Source: Chondrilla cf. caribensis (taxonomy: Eukaryota > Porifera > Demospongiae > Chondrillida > Chondrillidae). Taken from it: a stretch of DNA of 64,000 bases. Numbering within the stretch: the stretch's first letter is position 1; each line of letters begins with the position of its first letter. The notes beneath the pieces were generated by a model that was given only the letters and a program-made list of their open reading frames with translations, did not search any database and had not been told where the DNA came from. Below, in pieces: positions 24,216 to 35,865 of the stretch. Position numbers and translations under genes: made by a program. The DNA is taken from positions 2,258,971-2,322,970 of the forward strand of contig OZ026569.1 in the NCBI GenBank assembly GCA_964020155.1, read 5' to 3'.

Positions 24216-27200
24216 TGTGAATTTTCTTCAATTTCTTGTGCTTTTCTTGTACCTACAACAAGACACATTAAAGTAACATGTGTAACATATGTAATATAGT
24301 CAGGTATCAGGTATTCTTATTTAATGTGGGGAACTGTTAGTCATAGGCTATTTGAGTGGCACCCACAAATAGCTGTGCTTTTATGGGTGAACATATTCAA
24401 GGTGTAATATTGATTATCAGTTTTGCAACATGGGATACGGTGGGTTTGTTTCTGCACATCTGGAAATAGTCATAGTCGACAAATATTTGTGATAAGGTTG
24501 TGTACTTTTCAACAAACAGATAAAATAAGACAATTTATACACTGTATAATACAATTTTCATGCTCGCCCACTTTTATTGTCTCAAGAGCAATAGCAAACT
24601 AGTATACATCAATTAACACTACATAAAATATATTTGAGAAGGCTACAGACTACATTGATAGCTAGTTATCAACAGTACTATACCTACATATATTCATTGA
24701 GCCATTTGGGCCACAGCACTCATGTGTAGATACACAAGAGTGTCCCTAAAGTTATCACTTTCACAGGTTGGCAACTATGACTAAAGTATGGTAAATTAAA
24801 TATGCATTTACCTCAAATATACACTAACATTACATACCCTGAATTGCACTGTGGTACTCAGTGGTGTTGTTGTGATAGTAATCTGTGACAAGAACAGAAA
24901 TATTTCCATGTCCCTCAGATTCTTGTACACCATGATGAAGCATATCTGGAGTTGTTGGTTCCTCATCAATGGTTTCTGAGCCTTGAAACCCTCTTATGGT
25001 CAAAGTATGCGAACTCACACCACCATCACAGAGGTGACGATGATAACTTTGCATTGGTGCTAAATATAAAGGTGAGAACAAGATCACAATATCTGCTAAA
25101 ACTGTTAATCATAACTTGGTTACGTGTTGAGAAACAAGTAATTTGAGTTAAAAGACATTTGGTGCTGGACCCCCCGCACTTGAATTACCTGGGTGGTTCT
25201 TTCAGGTTTCGAACAACCTTCACTGAAGTTATACTGCTTAGCTAAGTCGTTTTGCTCGAATTCTAGCACTATTTCTAATTCTCGGTGTTTCGAAGTTGGC
25301 CATCTTGTGTAACGCAATATAAATTATGATGTAAATTCACCGTTGTGGTTACGTTTGGGAACACATATTATGTATATATATATATATATATAATATGCTA
25401 TATACTGTATGGAAGACAACCTGCATGGAGAGAAATGAGAAATGAAAAAACTGGCAGCTGAGGGACTTGAACCCAGGATGTCTGACTGTAGCCACCATAA
25501 CCACTGTGCCACAAACCACCACAGCAAACAGTCCCTCTCAATTCTCCCTTCATACTGTTTTCTCTCCAAGCAGGTTGTCTTCCATACAGTATTAATATAT
25601 ATCACCAACACACCTGCTTCTAAATAGTATATAGTAGAATGGTGATGATGGTGAAAGTGATAAAACTATAAGGCCAGAATAAAAAACAAAATTCGAGTCA
25701 AGGTCAGCTGTAACCTTCAAATCACCACCACCAGTATAGCCCACATGATAATGTATGTGCATGTAATGTAATACTAGAGAAATGTAGAGGGGGTTATGGG
25801 GGGGGGGGGGGGGTAAAATGATAGGATAGATGACAATGTATGCAGGAATGATTGAGAATCATTAGTATTGATTGAGTGGTTGAAAACTCTAGAATATATT
25901 ATGCTGGTCTAACTCCTGGCACAATAAGCCCATGCAATACACATACAAAATGCCAGCCCAGCACAAGTCAACACTGTATATCGGGATTTAATTGCGTGTG
26001 TCCAAAAAATGTGAGATTGCAAGTTTATCTGTTTGCACAATTTTTACACACAATAAATATCTCGCCAATTGTTCCATATACTGCTCTGTACACTATTCTG
26101 TAGTATCATTTGCCTACAAATATTGTCTGCTTCGTTTGGAGAGTTTTTTTGATTGAAATGAGTACCCTCACTTTTTTCAAGCCAATAAGAAAGCTTCCTA
26201 CAGCCAAGAACACTGGATTGTCAGAACACGTGAGTCATGAGGCTAACAAAGCGGTGGAAAGTGCAATGCAGAAGGAGAGTGTAGCTCCACCTGAAAAGAA
26301 AAAGAGGAAATACACGACAATGTTCAGTCCAGACTACAGAGCTGAAATTGGAAAGTACGCTTCCGAGTGTAAGAATACTCCAGCAGTACATACATATAAT
26401 GTTGGAGAGAGCACGGTTAGATTGTTAAAAAAGAAGTACCTCAATTGAGGCCGTACATGTCGGGTGAAGAATTGAGTTACAGCGATATTTTGCTTGGAGA
26501 GTTGGACAAGAAGGTTCAGGCATACATATGAGTGCTAAGAGATGCTGGAGGCTCTATCGGCTCACGTATTGTCATTGCAGGTGCTGAAGGGATGGTGCTT
26601 ACTCATGAAAGATATTTGCTGGCACAGCATGGTGGCCATATTCACCTGACCCGTGATTGGGCACTGTCTCTCCTTTCCCGCATTGGTTTTGTGAAGAGGA
26701 AGGCAATTACTAAAGCTGAAGTACAGATCACATAGGAGCAGTTTCAGAAGATTAAACATCAGATAACGGCAACTTTTGCAGTGACCCTTAAAGGCCAATA
26801 CCTTCCCATGCAACTGTTATACCCAGGAAATACTTTTGCCTACAAATATCGTCTGCTTTGTTTGGAGAGTTTTTTGATGGAAATGAGTATCCTCACTTTT
26901 TTCAAGCCAACAAGAAAGCTTTCTACAGCCAAGAACACTGGATTGTCAGAATACGTGAGTCATGAGGCTAACAAAGGGGTGGAAAGTGCACTGCAGAAAG
27001 AGAGTGAAGTTGCCACCCCAGGTTCAGCTTCCCTTGTGAGTTTGCTGTATTTCACACACCTAACCATGAGGACAATGAAGATACATGTATCCGTTTCACT
27101 GAGAACATCCTCATGCCATACATCACAAAAGTTCGAGAAGAATTAGGCAGTCCTAATCAGCCAGCTCTTCTGATCATGGACAAATTCAGGGGGCAAATGA

Positions 27201-30200
27201 CTAACCCAGTCCAGGGGGATCTTGAAGACCATAAGATCCTGGTTGTTGGTGTGCCTGCAGGTACAACAGACAAGCTGCGCCACTTGACATTAGTGTGAAC
27301 AAGGCTGCAAAAGATTTTCTACAAGACCGCTTCCACCAGAGCAAGTTATGAAACAGCTTCAGGATCAGGAGAACCCCAACAAAGTGCATGTTGACGTGAC
27401 TACAACAGTAATGAAAGAATTTAGTGCTCAGTGGCTCACTGCATTGTATGACAACTTAATTTACGATTAATTTTAATATATCTCCAAATTTGGAAGAAAT
27501 CGCAATCTTTTAACACGGCATTTAAATCGCAATATACGGGTGATTATTGTCACAGTTGAGGATTGATTCTCAACAAAATGTAGTATCCAATTGTTTCCTG
27601 ACATGGATAGATCTATTACAAATCACTTACATTTCAATTTGCTTCTGTCTTAGACGAACCAGCAGTGATATGGTTACCCCCAATTAGCATAATATGCACT
27701 GCATATCCGTACGGTCCGGTTGACAGGCAATCATTTACGTATTGAGTGTAGTACATTGTTAGCCATTTAATATTTAATTTAGTGCTTGCTACAATTCGAG
27801 ACTATACAGCGGGACGTACAGAACATCCATACAATGGATGATAACTATTATTTGTCTTCCTCCATTTGTGTGTTAATGAAATTCATTTAATAAAGCACTT
27901 CATTAAATATGTCAATCTAACATTACTTGGTCTAAGATTTACCACAAGGATGATATCCATTCTCATTGAGAGATATCCTAAATATCACCCAATGATATCA
28001 TACAGTTACCATGGTAACAGAAGATATACAGAAACAGAGATCTTCTTGTTGAACTTGTTTATGTGGTGGTGCTCAGGCTCATCCTAATAAATCAGATGTA
28101 TTATTGCCAAATCTCTATTCTTCTATAACCTGTTAGCTACATCAACATAGCATAATATTGTAGGCTATAAAGTTTATAACATTCATAATGTTTCTTGTTT
28201 GAAGGGCACTTTGTTTAATTTTGCACTCATAATGCATACAGCTCTGGACATTGAGTCAGGAATGTTTACTTTATGACAAAGTATTGTCTGCATGGGAATA
28301 TATAATAAAACTTACAAGCTGCAATGACAAGATCATCCATATCATCCATATATTCAATGCCATCATTGATATGATTGGCATCAGATGTAGGCAGGGGCAT
28401 TGCAGTTGGTTGAGTTCCAGCATTTGTAATCATATTATTATCAGACTGGCAACCTACACAAAATCACACAGGAATAGTAACTTGCCGACAATTTGTATAA
28501 TTCCTGTCCACGAGTACATATGCACAGGAAATTACGACTTGATCAGCAATGACTAAATAGAGTAAACATCAGGAACTTACTTTTACCTTTAATAAAAGAC
28601 CTAAAAGATTTCCTTCTGCGGTGGTAACCAGCACATCCAATGAATAAAATTACAGCAGTGATTATAATGGCATTTATTGCTGTTACAATTCCCAATATTA
28701 GCCCAAGATCCAACGATGGTTCAGTAGTGATTTCTACACAAAGTAAATGTAAATAGTATAATACAAGATAGATTCAAAAAATTAATTGAGTAATTCAATT
28801 ATATAAGCCCAAAATAGCATAAAGATATTATAATAATCATTATTTAGTAGTATTAAGAAAATCTCCTAAGGGGGTCACAGCAGATATAGGCAATTATCAA
28901 TTTGAATTGTAATTATTTACAATCACAGTAATGATTTCCAAATCACCTGGTCCAGGAGAAGAAGTTGAGATAACTGAAGTTGTTGTTTCAGTACAGTGAA
29001 CTGCAACAAAGCATAAGTTAATGAATATCATAGAAACAAACAAAAATGATGCATTTTATGACATGTAATTATGATATTTACAATGTATGTTCCATGAGGA
29101 ACACTAATTCAGTGTTTCCTGCAGGATAAAATTGGAACAAAAACATTTACAATTGCAAATTAATAAGGATCAATGATGTTTGCTATTTAGATGATGTCAC
29201 AATAACACATGAAACACATAAATAAATACATGAATAAATATGGCTGTCCAATAATTTATCATCAGCAAATGTATACTCATTTATCATCTAATACAGTACA
29301 CCTAATCACAGTGATTATTATCAGGTGCCTTATAAGGCTTTTATAAGTAGTTGCTAAACGTAGTTGTCAGCCAACTAGACATAGAATAGTACTACATTGG
29401 ACACATTAACTGATACATACGTATACTTAATTACTAATCAATTATTTTATTGTCACAAAGTTCAGGCAAAATGCCTTAATTAAACTTTCAGATAAAGTGT
29501 GTATGTCCCAGATATGTAATGGGTGTATATTTATTGAATCAACAACTGCATTGCAAATCCTGTTTTAATTTTCATAAAAACCAATAATAATCTCTGTAGC
29601 TGGTTTCTTTGGTAGAAGAAAATACTTGCAAATTAAATGTTTGTGAATCCAAGTTGTTCACATATACATATTTTAAAATAATCTAAATCTAGAAGAATTA
29701 GAATGCATTTAATATTATAGTACATCATAGTCATTAGCACAGCAATGTGATTCAATGCTAAAACTCTACAATCTGTACCTACCTGATTGTGTAACAGGGA
29801 GCATTGCAGCCATGTGGCTTGACCAAATGGAACTATTCATGTTTACTGCATCTGATTCTGAAGTTACAGGTAAAGAACTAATAACATGAATGAACATCCA
29901 AATTATTGTAATTCCTATTGATTATCAATTCAACAAAAACTTGAAAATAACGTCTGCAAAATTTAACAAAAAATAATGGTATTTTATCATCAGTAACATG
30001 ATTAAACAGTTGAACGTTGTATCATTTGTACAAAGTTAACATTGGCACTATTATTTATTATTGTCAATTAGACACATACTCGCATGCAGATCAATAGGTA
30101 CAAACTTTGTACACGTTACACATACACTGAAAAAGCACAAAGCTATGAACATTGCATGTCTGATAAGACTGTAACTTTTCATATAGAGCATATTTTCAGC

Positions 30201-31224
30201 TACAGTGCCAATTGTGAAAAGGTTAACGATTCTGTTTCCGGAGACGATTGGACAGTCAGGTGTCCCAGTACCTGTGTTACACAGGCATCTGTATTCACAA
30301 AAATGCTATTATAGAATCAGTGCCTCCCATATAAGGGCCTGGGTTCTCTGGCAACAACAATATCCTTGTGTAGAATGATTGAAAGCAAGTCCTCCTCTGG
30401 CCAATAAATGGAACAATTGCCTGTAGAGGAAAGATGAAACACGTTAAACTTTGCATGATACATTTCTATTGCTTGCTTAGCTTGAACTTACTTTCATTTT
30501 CAGAAGCTCTCTTTACAGCTCTCAGCATTCTGGACAACAATGTTACAACCACGATCTTGGAAGAACACTCTGATCTTAGTTTTGCGTACCTTTTGCATGT
30601 TGATAATTATTCATACTACTAATCATAATCATAATTAGCAGAACACAGAAGCCCTTGATGATAACACAGGCATTTTTGGAAGCCTGTACCATAGGCTGAG
30701 AAAATAACTATGCCCGTACATTGACGACTGGGTTAAAATGGGCCTACGGCTGGGTGCTTGGCATCATTGTCTAATGACTGGTACTGTATATCATTTTATT
30801 TCGACTTCTGGTATGTTACACTCAATATAATATATATTGAGCATAATAATAATATTATATAGTACAGGTATAGTACTAGTACTGTACTGTATATTCATAG
30901 ATATCACATTAAATACTGTAGAAAACTTACTTATGACCAGTTGTAACCAGCGACTAAATTCTGAGCCCTGACCAACATGTGCAAAACAGCGATAAAATGA
31001 CCCATTGTGGTGTACAGCATTGGATATACTCAATGAATAAAATGATGTATTTATCATTAAAATCGTGTAGTCCGTTTGCTCTCTCAAAACAGATGGTGAT
31101 AAAATCACTGGGCTATTATCACCGTATTCTTGAACTTGAAAGTCAGGATATATTGAGTGACGAGATAAACATGATATGCTGACCAGCCCAGACAGGAAAT
31201 ATGATGTGCATATGCACAGTATAT
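23810..31224 (-). CDS. Ig-like single-pass receptor with tyrosine-repeat cytoplasmic tail, 5' partial
   Basis: Minus-strand exons in order: 31224-30931, 29857-29783, 29000-28947, 28733-28581, 28453-28316, 25059-24838, 24252-23810. All are GT-AG and every junction is phase 1, giving about 450 residues; the signal-peptide exon was not found. Exon 1 is Ig-like: first Cys in 'VSISCLSRH', second in 'GSFYRCFAH'. Exons 2-3 are a Ser/Thr-rich stalk. Exon 4 carries the membrane segment 'LGIVTAINAIIITAVILF' with a basic stop-transfer 'YHRRRKS'. The last three exons form the cytoplasmic tail with 'DYYHNN', 'PQYANT', 'PEYVNE' and four 'SPAY(A/V)PIE' motifs. YxN and YxxI are SH2-docking-like, so a signalling role is inferred. 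The TM exon has two usable donors 6 nt apart (28581 or 28587). The TAA at 23810-23812 falls inside the repeat array. Confidence 0.72.
25136..25395 (+). repeat. dispersed repeat with foldback head, copy 1
   Basis: It matches 61229-61470 along its length: a degenerate AAGTAATT...GAATTAC foldback at the head, then a shared body ('cgaattctagc', 'cgcaatataaatt', 'ggaacacatattat') ending in a TA run. It is non-coding and its class is unknown. Confidence 0.7.
25403..25591 (-). mobile_element. MITE-like element with internal tRNA-like Pol III promoter
   Basis: The ends TACTGTATGGAAGACAACCT (25403) and its reverse complement (ending 25591) match perfectly over 22 bp. Inside, the minus strand carries A-box TGGCACAGTGG (25501-25511) and B-box GGTTCAAGTCC (25463-25473) at tRNA-like spacing, so the core is tRNA-derived. 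Acceptor-stem pairing is absent, so it is not a working tRNA gene. It lies in a tail intron of the Ig receptor gene. Confidence 0.7.
25798..25813. repeat. homopolymer G tract (16 G)
   Basis: A second G run, within an intron of the minus-strand receptor gene. Confidence 0.9.
26130..27470 (+). pseudogene. rearranged pogo/Tigger-type (DDE) transposase
   Basis: Segments in several frames encode a CENP-B/pogo-like transposase. 26157-26446 has 'KKKRKYTTMFSPDYRAEIGK' then 'GESTVRLLKKKYL' (helix-turn-helix). 26530-26735 has 'HGGHIHLTRDWALSLLSR'. 27020-27300 has the DDE core 'QPALLIMDKFRGQMTNP'; a frame-shifted segment just upstream of it also fits the DDE fold. An N-terminal segment of about 160 bp ('FFKPIRKLPTAKNTGLSE') occurs twice, at 26150-26275 and again at 26875-27005 inside the catalytic half. 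Stops and shifts make it inactive. It lies in the Ig receptor intron on the opposite strand. Confidence 0.8.
27480..28310. other. intronic sequence without recognised elements
   Basis: This is the rest of the large intron between tail exons 28453-28316 and 25059-24838 of the minus-strand receptor. I see no further coding block or clear transposon terminus. Confidence 0.5.
30215..30430 (-). pseudogene. possible decayed extracellular exon of the Ig receptor
   Basis: After an acceptor-like ctctacag on the minus strand (30424), a frame in the gene's phase runs from 'NCSIYWPEEDLLSII' through 'REPRPLYGRH', then hits a TGA where Trp would fit, and continues 'FYNSIFVNTDACVTQVLG'. No good donor was found at its end. 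It could be a dead exon that is now skipped, or chance. Confidence 0.3.
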
Positions 31225-31280
31225 CTACAATAGAATTATACAATTCAAATCAATATGAAAAATCTGATTCAATAACATCA

Positions 31281-31282
<2 letters not shown>

Positions 31283-31319
<37 letters not shown>

Positions 31320-31328
31320 GCACACACG
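31283..31328. repeat. (CA)n microsatellite
   Basis: A CA repeat with a few CG interruptions at its right end, just upstream (minus-strand sense) of the Ig exon. Confidence 0.9.
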
Positions 31329-31829
31329 GTATGACTTTTGTCATAATGTAACTTTTAGATTAAGGAATTTAGTATGTGAGAGGTAGTCTTGTATCAGTGA
31401 TATTGATCATTGAGTAGGTCTCATGTCAAGATATGCATATTAAATACAATATGCAAGTATTCCCATTTCATAAATTAAAGCTTTCTTGTCTCAAAAGTGG
31501 CAACATAATTATTCATCTTCCAAGAACATAACAGTGAAATCAGTTCAGAGATTGATTTTAATGACAGATTCAGATTATTTGTTTCTCATTGTTTTTAGAC
31601 TTGTAGCAGGCTAGAAACAAGACTTTTGGCACATGGTGATCAGTGTGCACAAGAAATAATATACCATTCAGACTGTTTCATGATAAGGTGTAATAATTAT
31701 TTATCTATTTCTTTGTGTTTGTATTTATTTTGGTACAAGTTGGATTCCTTTATTTATTAACTACTCTAAAACTGCACATTATTTTTTCATAACATTCAGT
31801 TTATTACTTCTGAGGTTGTCTAGGTACTT

Positions 31830-32056
31830 CGTCGTTTCTATACTCTGTAGTAAAGTGTGTCAGAGAGCCTATCCCTTTGTCCGAATATCGATTAATTCCA
31901 GACTCGTTTCTCGGTCGTCTCTAGCAGAACGTTGTATAATAAGCTACAGAGTTGAGAGCGAATACATGTAATGGCCTATAAAACAAGTTTATTGAGAGTT
32001 GCTAGGTTTTATAGTTAACAAGAAATAAGCCAATTTTAAGTGTCCGAAAATCGATG
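31830..32056 (+). repeat. dispersed repeat 'TCCGAATATCGATTA', copy 1
   Basis: About 225 bp with 'cctttgtccgaatatcgatt' and 'acatgtaatggcctataaaa'. It matches 36985-37255 in the same orientation and 33830-34010 in reverse. No open frame or clear terminal repeats. Confidence 0.75.
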
Positions 32057-32159
32057 CTTTACTGTATATTATTATATTGCAATATTCAACACCGGAAGCG
32101 TATAGGTGAGCTGACCGTCAACTCTCCCCAATAAACAGGACCGGGTAAGATTTGTGAAC

Positions 32160-33260
32160 TTACATACAGAATAAAATGAACGAAATATACGATGGCAAGC
32201 CATGATATCAAAGTATCAACTTATTATTCAGGCCCGTAAGAAGGTCTCCAGAAGCAGTACAACGAAGACATTAATTGATCAAATTTAAAATATCGCTAAT
32301 ATGCAACGTGAAATCCCATTTCTGATAGTTTCATTCTGGATTTGTGGACTGGTGTATTTATCTGTCCTTTGAAATTAGCTACATACTGCAAAATTCTAGC
32401 ATCATCAACAGCTGAAAGTTTTAGTAACTGGATGACATTGCTATTCTGTGTCTAGATCTACATTCTGAGCGACTTTTATAAGGCGATTTTCGCACATTTA
32501 GTCAGCTATAGAGGGGCACAGCATCTCTTTAACGTCTTTGTGGGGTATTGGAATCACAATCATGAAATCAAAAGCCTTTTTTATGCAAACCAGACTCTTC
32601 ATGTCTCGGGCAACACCTACTGGTAGCTTTCCAATTCGAAAGGGTTAGCCGAAACTAACGATGTCATGATTCGAACAAAGATTTATCAGAAGCTAGACTT
32701 TTTTGTTCCCTTTCACATCTTAAACGCACGTACGTATGTCAGCACACAACATCGATCCTCACAACGTACCACTGTACGTGCGTACGTACCGTATTGCAAC
32801 CACTTCCACGTCTTCAGCTACTTCAATTGGAACGAAGGCTTATCGATTTAGTTGCATCAAATGATCTTTGGAGAATACAACTCGTTCGGGCTGATAAGGC
32901 CTGGGATATCCTCCAGGAGGCTTAGAGTAGCAGACGTGTTAACATTCCCAAGCCGGCCCGAATCTCCGAATTCGCCACGAGAAAGAATGCAACATGGCGT
33001 TACAAAGCGAAGCAACGCGTATTGAGCCTATTTTTTGATTGCATTTGATGAGAAGGAGTTAAAATATAAATAGATATTCTTCATTTCAGTAGGTTATAAG
33101 CATAGCTATCAATACTATTTGCTAAAAAAGTTAATGGTATCACCTAAGTCTCCCTTTTATTTCTTTAACTATGGTCTGAAAACTGGTACGGTTGAAGCCG
33201 TGGCAGCTGCCATACCGGTTCCTACGGCCTTGTAAATATTATTACGGCAATGTAATCAAT
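32160..33260 (-). pseudogene. decayed minus-strand coding region, copy 1 of a duplicated unknown gene
   Basis: Minus-strand segments read like protein: 'KAVGTGMAAATASTVPVF' (near 33235), 'PVGVARDMKSLVCIKKAF' (near 32620-32570) and 'DDARILQYVANFKGQINTP' (near 32420-32350). The last pairs with 'AVTDTRISQYLAEKKINTP' at about 50735-50680, and the first with 'QAVGASTTAMVSAVPEF' near 51600. Stops interrupt it. I do not recognise the family. Confidence 0.4.
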
Positions 33261-33466
33261 GTCATACAGTATAGTCTATACCTACCTTCTTCACATACAC
33301 AACAACTTCCTTCACCCAGAATGTTGATAATTGAGAATACTACTACTGGGAAAGAAAATTTCATCATTCATCAAATCTTCGTTGATAAAAACTGCATGAA
33401 GTAAACGCGGGTCTGATCAGATAACAGATAAGGCTGAGAGTGAAGGCGGTACGTACGTTGCTAATA

Positions 33467-33496
33467 TTAGTATATCACCATAATTGGTGATATACT
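33467..33496. repeat. 11-bp perfect hairpin
   Basis: AGTATATCACC and GGTGATATACT flank ataatt; a related half-copy 'ataggtgata' follows near 33520. It is probably a small transposon relic. Confidence 0.7.
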
Positions 33497-33829
33497 AGAT
33501 ACCAATTATAGGAATATTACCATAATAGGTGATACTTGTTAGCTATTCATCCGCAGTCCCCTCCTCCAACCTGAGATTGCATCAGCATTGTCAATCTACC
33601 ATCGAAGAATCGTCGCCAAATTGAGGTACGTTTTATTCTTAAACTATCATGATATAATTACACATTGGAGTAAAACATTGATTATCGCACACCATCTATA
33701 TTCGCACACCTAAAATTAATAGCTATTAATAGCTATTTCTCGAAAAGCTAGTCTAAGAGAACCCACCGACTCCCAATCAGTTTTATGGCCCATTATATCA
33801 TAGATACTACATGATTATGTAGTCGCTCC

Positions 33830-34010
33830 TCCACTCGGTAAGATACTCGTAGCTTTTCTCAGCATTCTGTTAGAGACGATCCGGCCGTAACAGCGACGAA
33901 AATAATTCGATATTCGGACAAAGAATCACCTTTCGGACAGACGTCACTTCAGAGTCGGTGGAGAAGCGCCGTAGAACCAGGGAAACATCTGATTCAGGAC
34001 TGATCACGCG
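33830..34010 (-). repeat. dispersed repeat, copy 2 (inverted)
   Basis: The reverse complement contains 'gtctgtccgaaaggtgattc' and 'tttgtccgaatatcga', matching the repeat at 36985-37255. Confidence 0.75.
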
Positions 34011-34127
34011 TACGGTACATTCTATCTCGATATTGTAGACGCTCATTGCTACGTGAAATTATTGGCAAAATGATGAAGATTCTTCGAGCACAAACGTAGC
34101 AGAAATTATAATTGTTGTTGATAAGAA

Positions 34128-34164
34128 ACAGGACGTTTCGACCACGAAGGCCTTCGTCAGCTGT
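34128..34164 (-). ncRNA. candidate minimal hammerhead ribozyme (pLTR family 2)
   Basis: The 37-nt minus-strand motif reads stem I ACAG, core CTGACGA, an extra A, stem II GGCC/GGTC around a TTCGT loop, GAAA, then a minimal stem III leading to the GTC cleavage site and stem I partner CTGT. Stem III is too short for a lone molecule to fold well, as reported for Penelope-type hammerheads that act as dimers. Confidence 0.6.
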
Positions 34165-34301
34165 GAAACTGATAATATAATGAGTGGATAATAACTAAAT
34201 GAACCGAATATATACTGAATGGCGAGGTCTTCATTCTTGTCGACCTCACCATTTAGTATATTTGGTTCATTTAGTTATTATCCACTCATTATATCAGTTT
34301 C

Positions 34302-34338
34302 ACAGCTGACGAAGGCCTTCGTGGTCGAAACGTCCTGT
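34302..34338 (+). ncRNA. candidate minimal hammerhead ribozyme (pLTR family 2), second arm
   Basis: Plus-strand counterpart of 34128-34164, identical over the 37-nt motif: ACAG, CTGACGA, 4-bp stem II, GAAACGTC, CTGT. Confidence 0.6.
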
Positions 34339-35731
34339 ATGTTATCAACAACAATTTCTGCTATGCTTGTGCTCGAAGAATCTTCATCATTTTGCCTTAA
34401 CATTCTATCTCCCCAATATTTTAACCCTCCGGGTAAAATAATATACTAGAATACTTTATCCCCCAGGTTGGACTATCCTAGCCTAAGGATATCTTAACCC
34501 TCTCTGCTATATTTTAACCCCCTTGCCTTGGGATATTCCATGCACATACTAAGTTATTCTTCTTGATTATATAATGTTACAAGTTGTCATTTTATAATAA
34601 TTATAAAATAATAAAATTAAATAATATTGATAAATAAATGAATAAAATTGTCCTAGTTGTAAGATTTTCTTACAATTGCTTTGGGGAGGGGGTAATATGA
34701 TGATAATATTAATGCAATGTTACATGGTTCGTTATATATATGTATGTACTGTACAAGCACTTCAGCATCATCCTGTTAACGCAGTCAACGTCGCCATCAT
34801 GATTCACTGATCTCAGTTGAGTTATACTAGGCTATTTTCGCTGCCTTATGTAGGAGTGTATAATAGTAAAAGACAACTTCTTGCCCCGTAGACGGTTTCC
34901 ACTGGAGAGAAACACCCTAAGGTTGGACACAATATCCTAGGTTGTTTGAACTATCTCCCCCAGATAGTTCAAACTATCCGGGGAGATACTTTATATGGGG
35001 GATACTTTAAACTGTGACACCGGTATGTTACCAAACAAGCTACCTGGTTAGTAAATTGTGTAAGAGGCCTGGGCGTTAAGCAGAGGTTATGGGAATCAAT
35101 TAACTAAATAAGCTGTCAAATAGCATTTAAATGCTATCAACACAGTTACTAAAAATAGTAACAGGCAAGCAAGTTATTCAGAACTCAAACACAAACAGTC
35201 CCTAAGGTAATGGTGAATAGTTTTAGGTGGGTTGGGTTCTCCTCCTTTCTTTCTGACCTCGACGGTAAACCGACAACCAGCTTAACCATCTGCAAATTTC
35301 CTTTTTATTTGCGGAGGGAAAAATGTCCCCTGGCACTTGATTTTCTTGGAAACATTCGTTCCTTGCTTCCATCCATTCAGTAGAGTAATTAATGAATAAT
35401 CGGAAAAATCAATTTTCGGACACTCGGATCTCGGAAAGTACTGAAGCTATTGACTTCAAACAAAAAGCACTATTTAGGTCTCTGTAAGATAGCAAATGGT
35501 ACTATGAAGTTTATACCTTCCCGCATCTTTGCGATACGGACAGTTGAATGACATGTCCGAAACAATCAATTTTCGGACGATCCAATCAATTTTCAGACAA
35601 AGTCTTTTAGTCGAGTGGAAGATAAAGGAAAATCCGCCAAAATACTTTCCCATGTACCTCTACATATGTCCTCTAAAATCTGCTAGTAGCAACGTGAAAC
35701 GTCGGGAATTGAAGAAACCCGAACTCGTGAT

Positions 35732-35865
35732 CTAACCCTCTTTGACAATCGAACGAATCGAACAAATTTATATTGCCAGTAAAAATTTTATATGGGCTGA
35801 ATTGCGCCAATCAGCCTATATAAATTTCTCCTGGCAATATAAATTCGTCCGAAATTTGATGTGTC
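35732..35865. mobile_element. MITE related to 36736-36886, one end decayed
   Basis: It starts TCTAACCCTCTTTGACA and has an internal foldback (tatattgcca...tggcaatata). The right terminal repeat is reduced to 'aatttgatgtgtcg'. Confidence 0.6.

Larger units (their letters stand above)
34065..34397. mobile_element. back-to-back pair of Penelope-type terminal repeats
   Basis: Two arms of about 160 bp (34065-34229 and 34242-34397) are near-perfect inverted copies around a 12-nt centre. Each arm contains 'GACGAAGGCCTTCGTGGTCG' followed by AAACGTC, a signature of Penelope-like element terminal repeats. No reverse transcriptase is nearby, so this is a solo inverted pLTR pair. Each arm carries a hammerhead-like motif (listed separately). 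Confidence 0.7.

Noticed and set aside
23810..24252. Classical ITIM or ITAM motifs in the receptor tail
   Set aside because: The SPAYAPIE motif has Pro at position -2 and its 25-residue spacing does not match ITAM spacing. Only a looser SH2/PTB-type reading is supported.
23913..24299. Plus-strand repetitive frame 'FSSIGAYAGE'
   Set aside because: It is antisense to the receptor tail repeats. The minus-strand reading is joined by phase-correct splice sites to membrane and Ig exons, and this one is not.
25451..25520. A complete tRNA gene
   Set aside because: A and B boxes are present, but acceptor-stem pairing is missing and the region is bounded by transposon inverted repeats.
28316..28453. 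'EYMDDM' in the receptor tail as a PI3-kinase YxxM site or a reverse transcriptase YMDD box
   Set aside because: Position +3 is Asp, not Met, and the exon is joined in phase to the membrane segment with no polymerase context.
32307..32371. Short plus-strand signal-peptide-like frame 'MQREIPFLIVSFWICG'
   Set aside because: It has no downstream exon, and the same bases belong to the duplicated minus-strand block.
33467..33530. CRISPR-like or operator repeats
   Set aside because: They are isolated hairpins in a eukaryotic intergenic region, with no array or associated genes.
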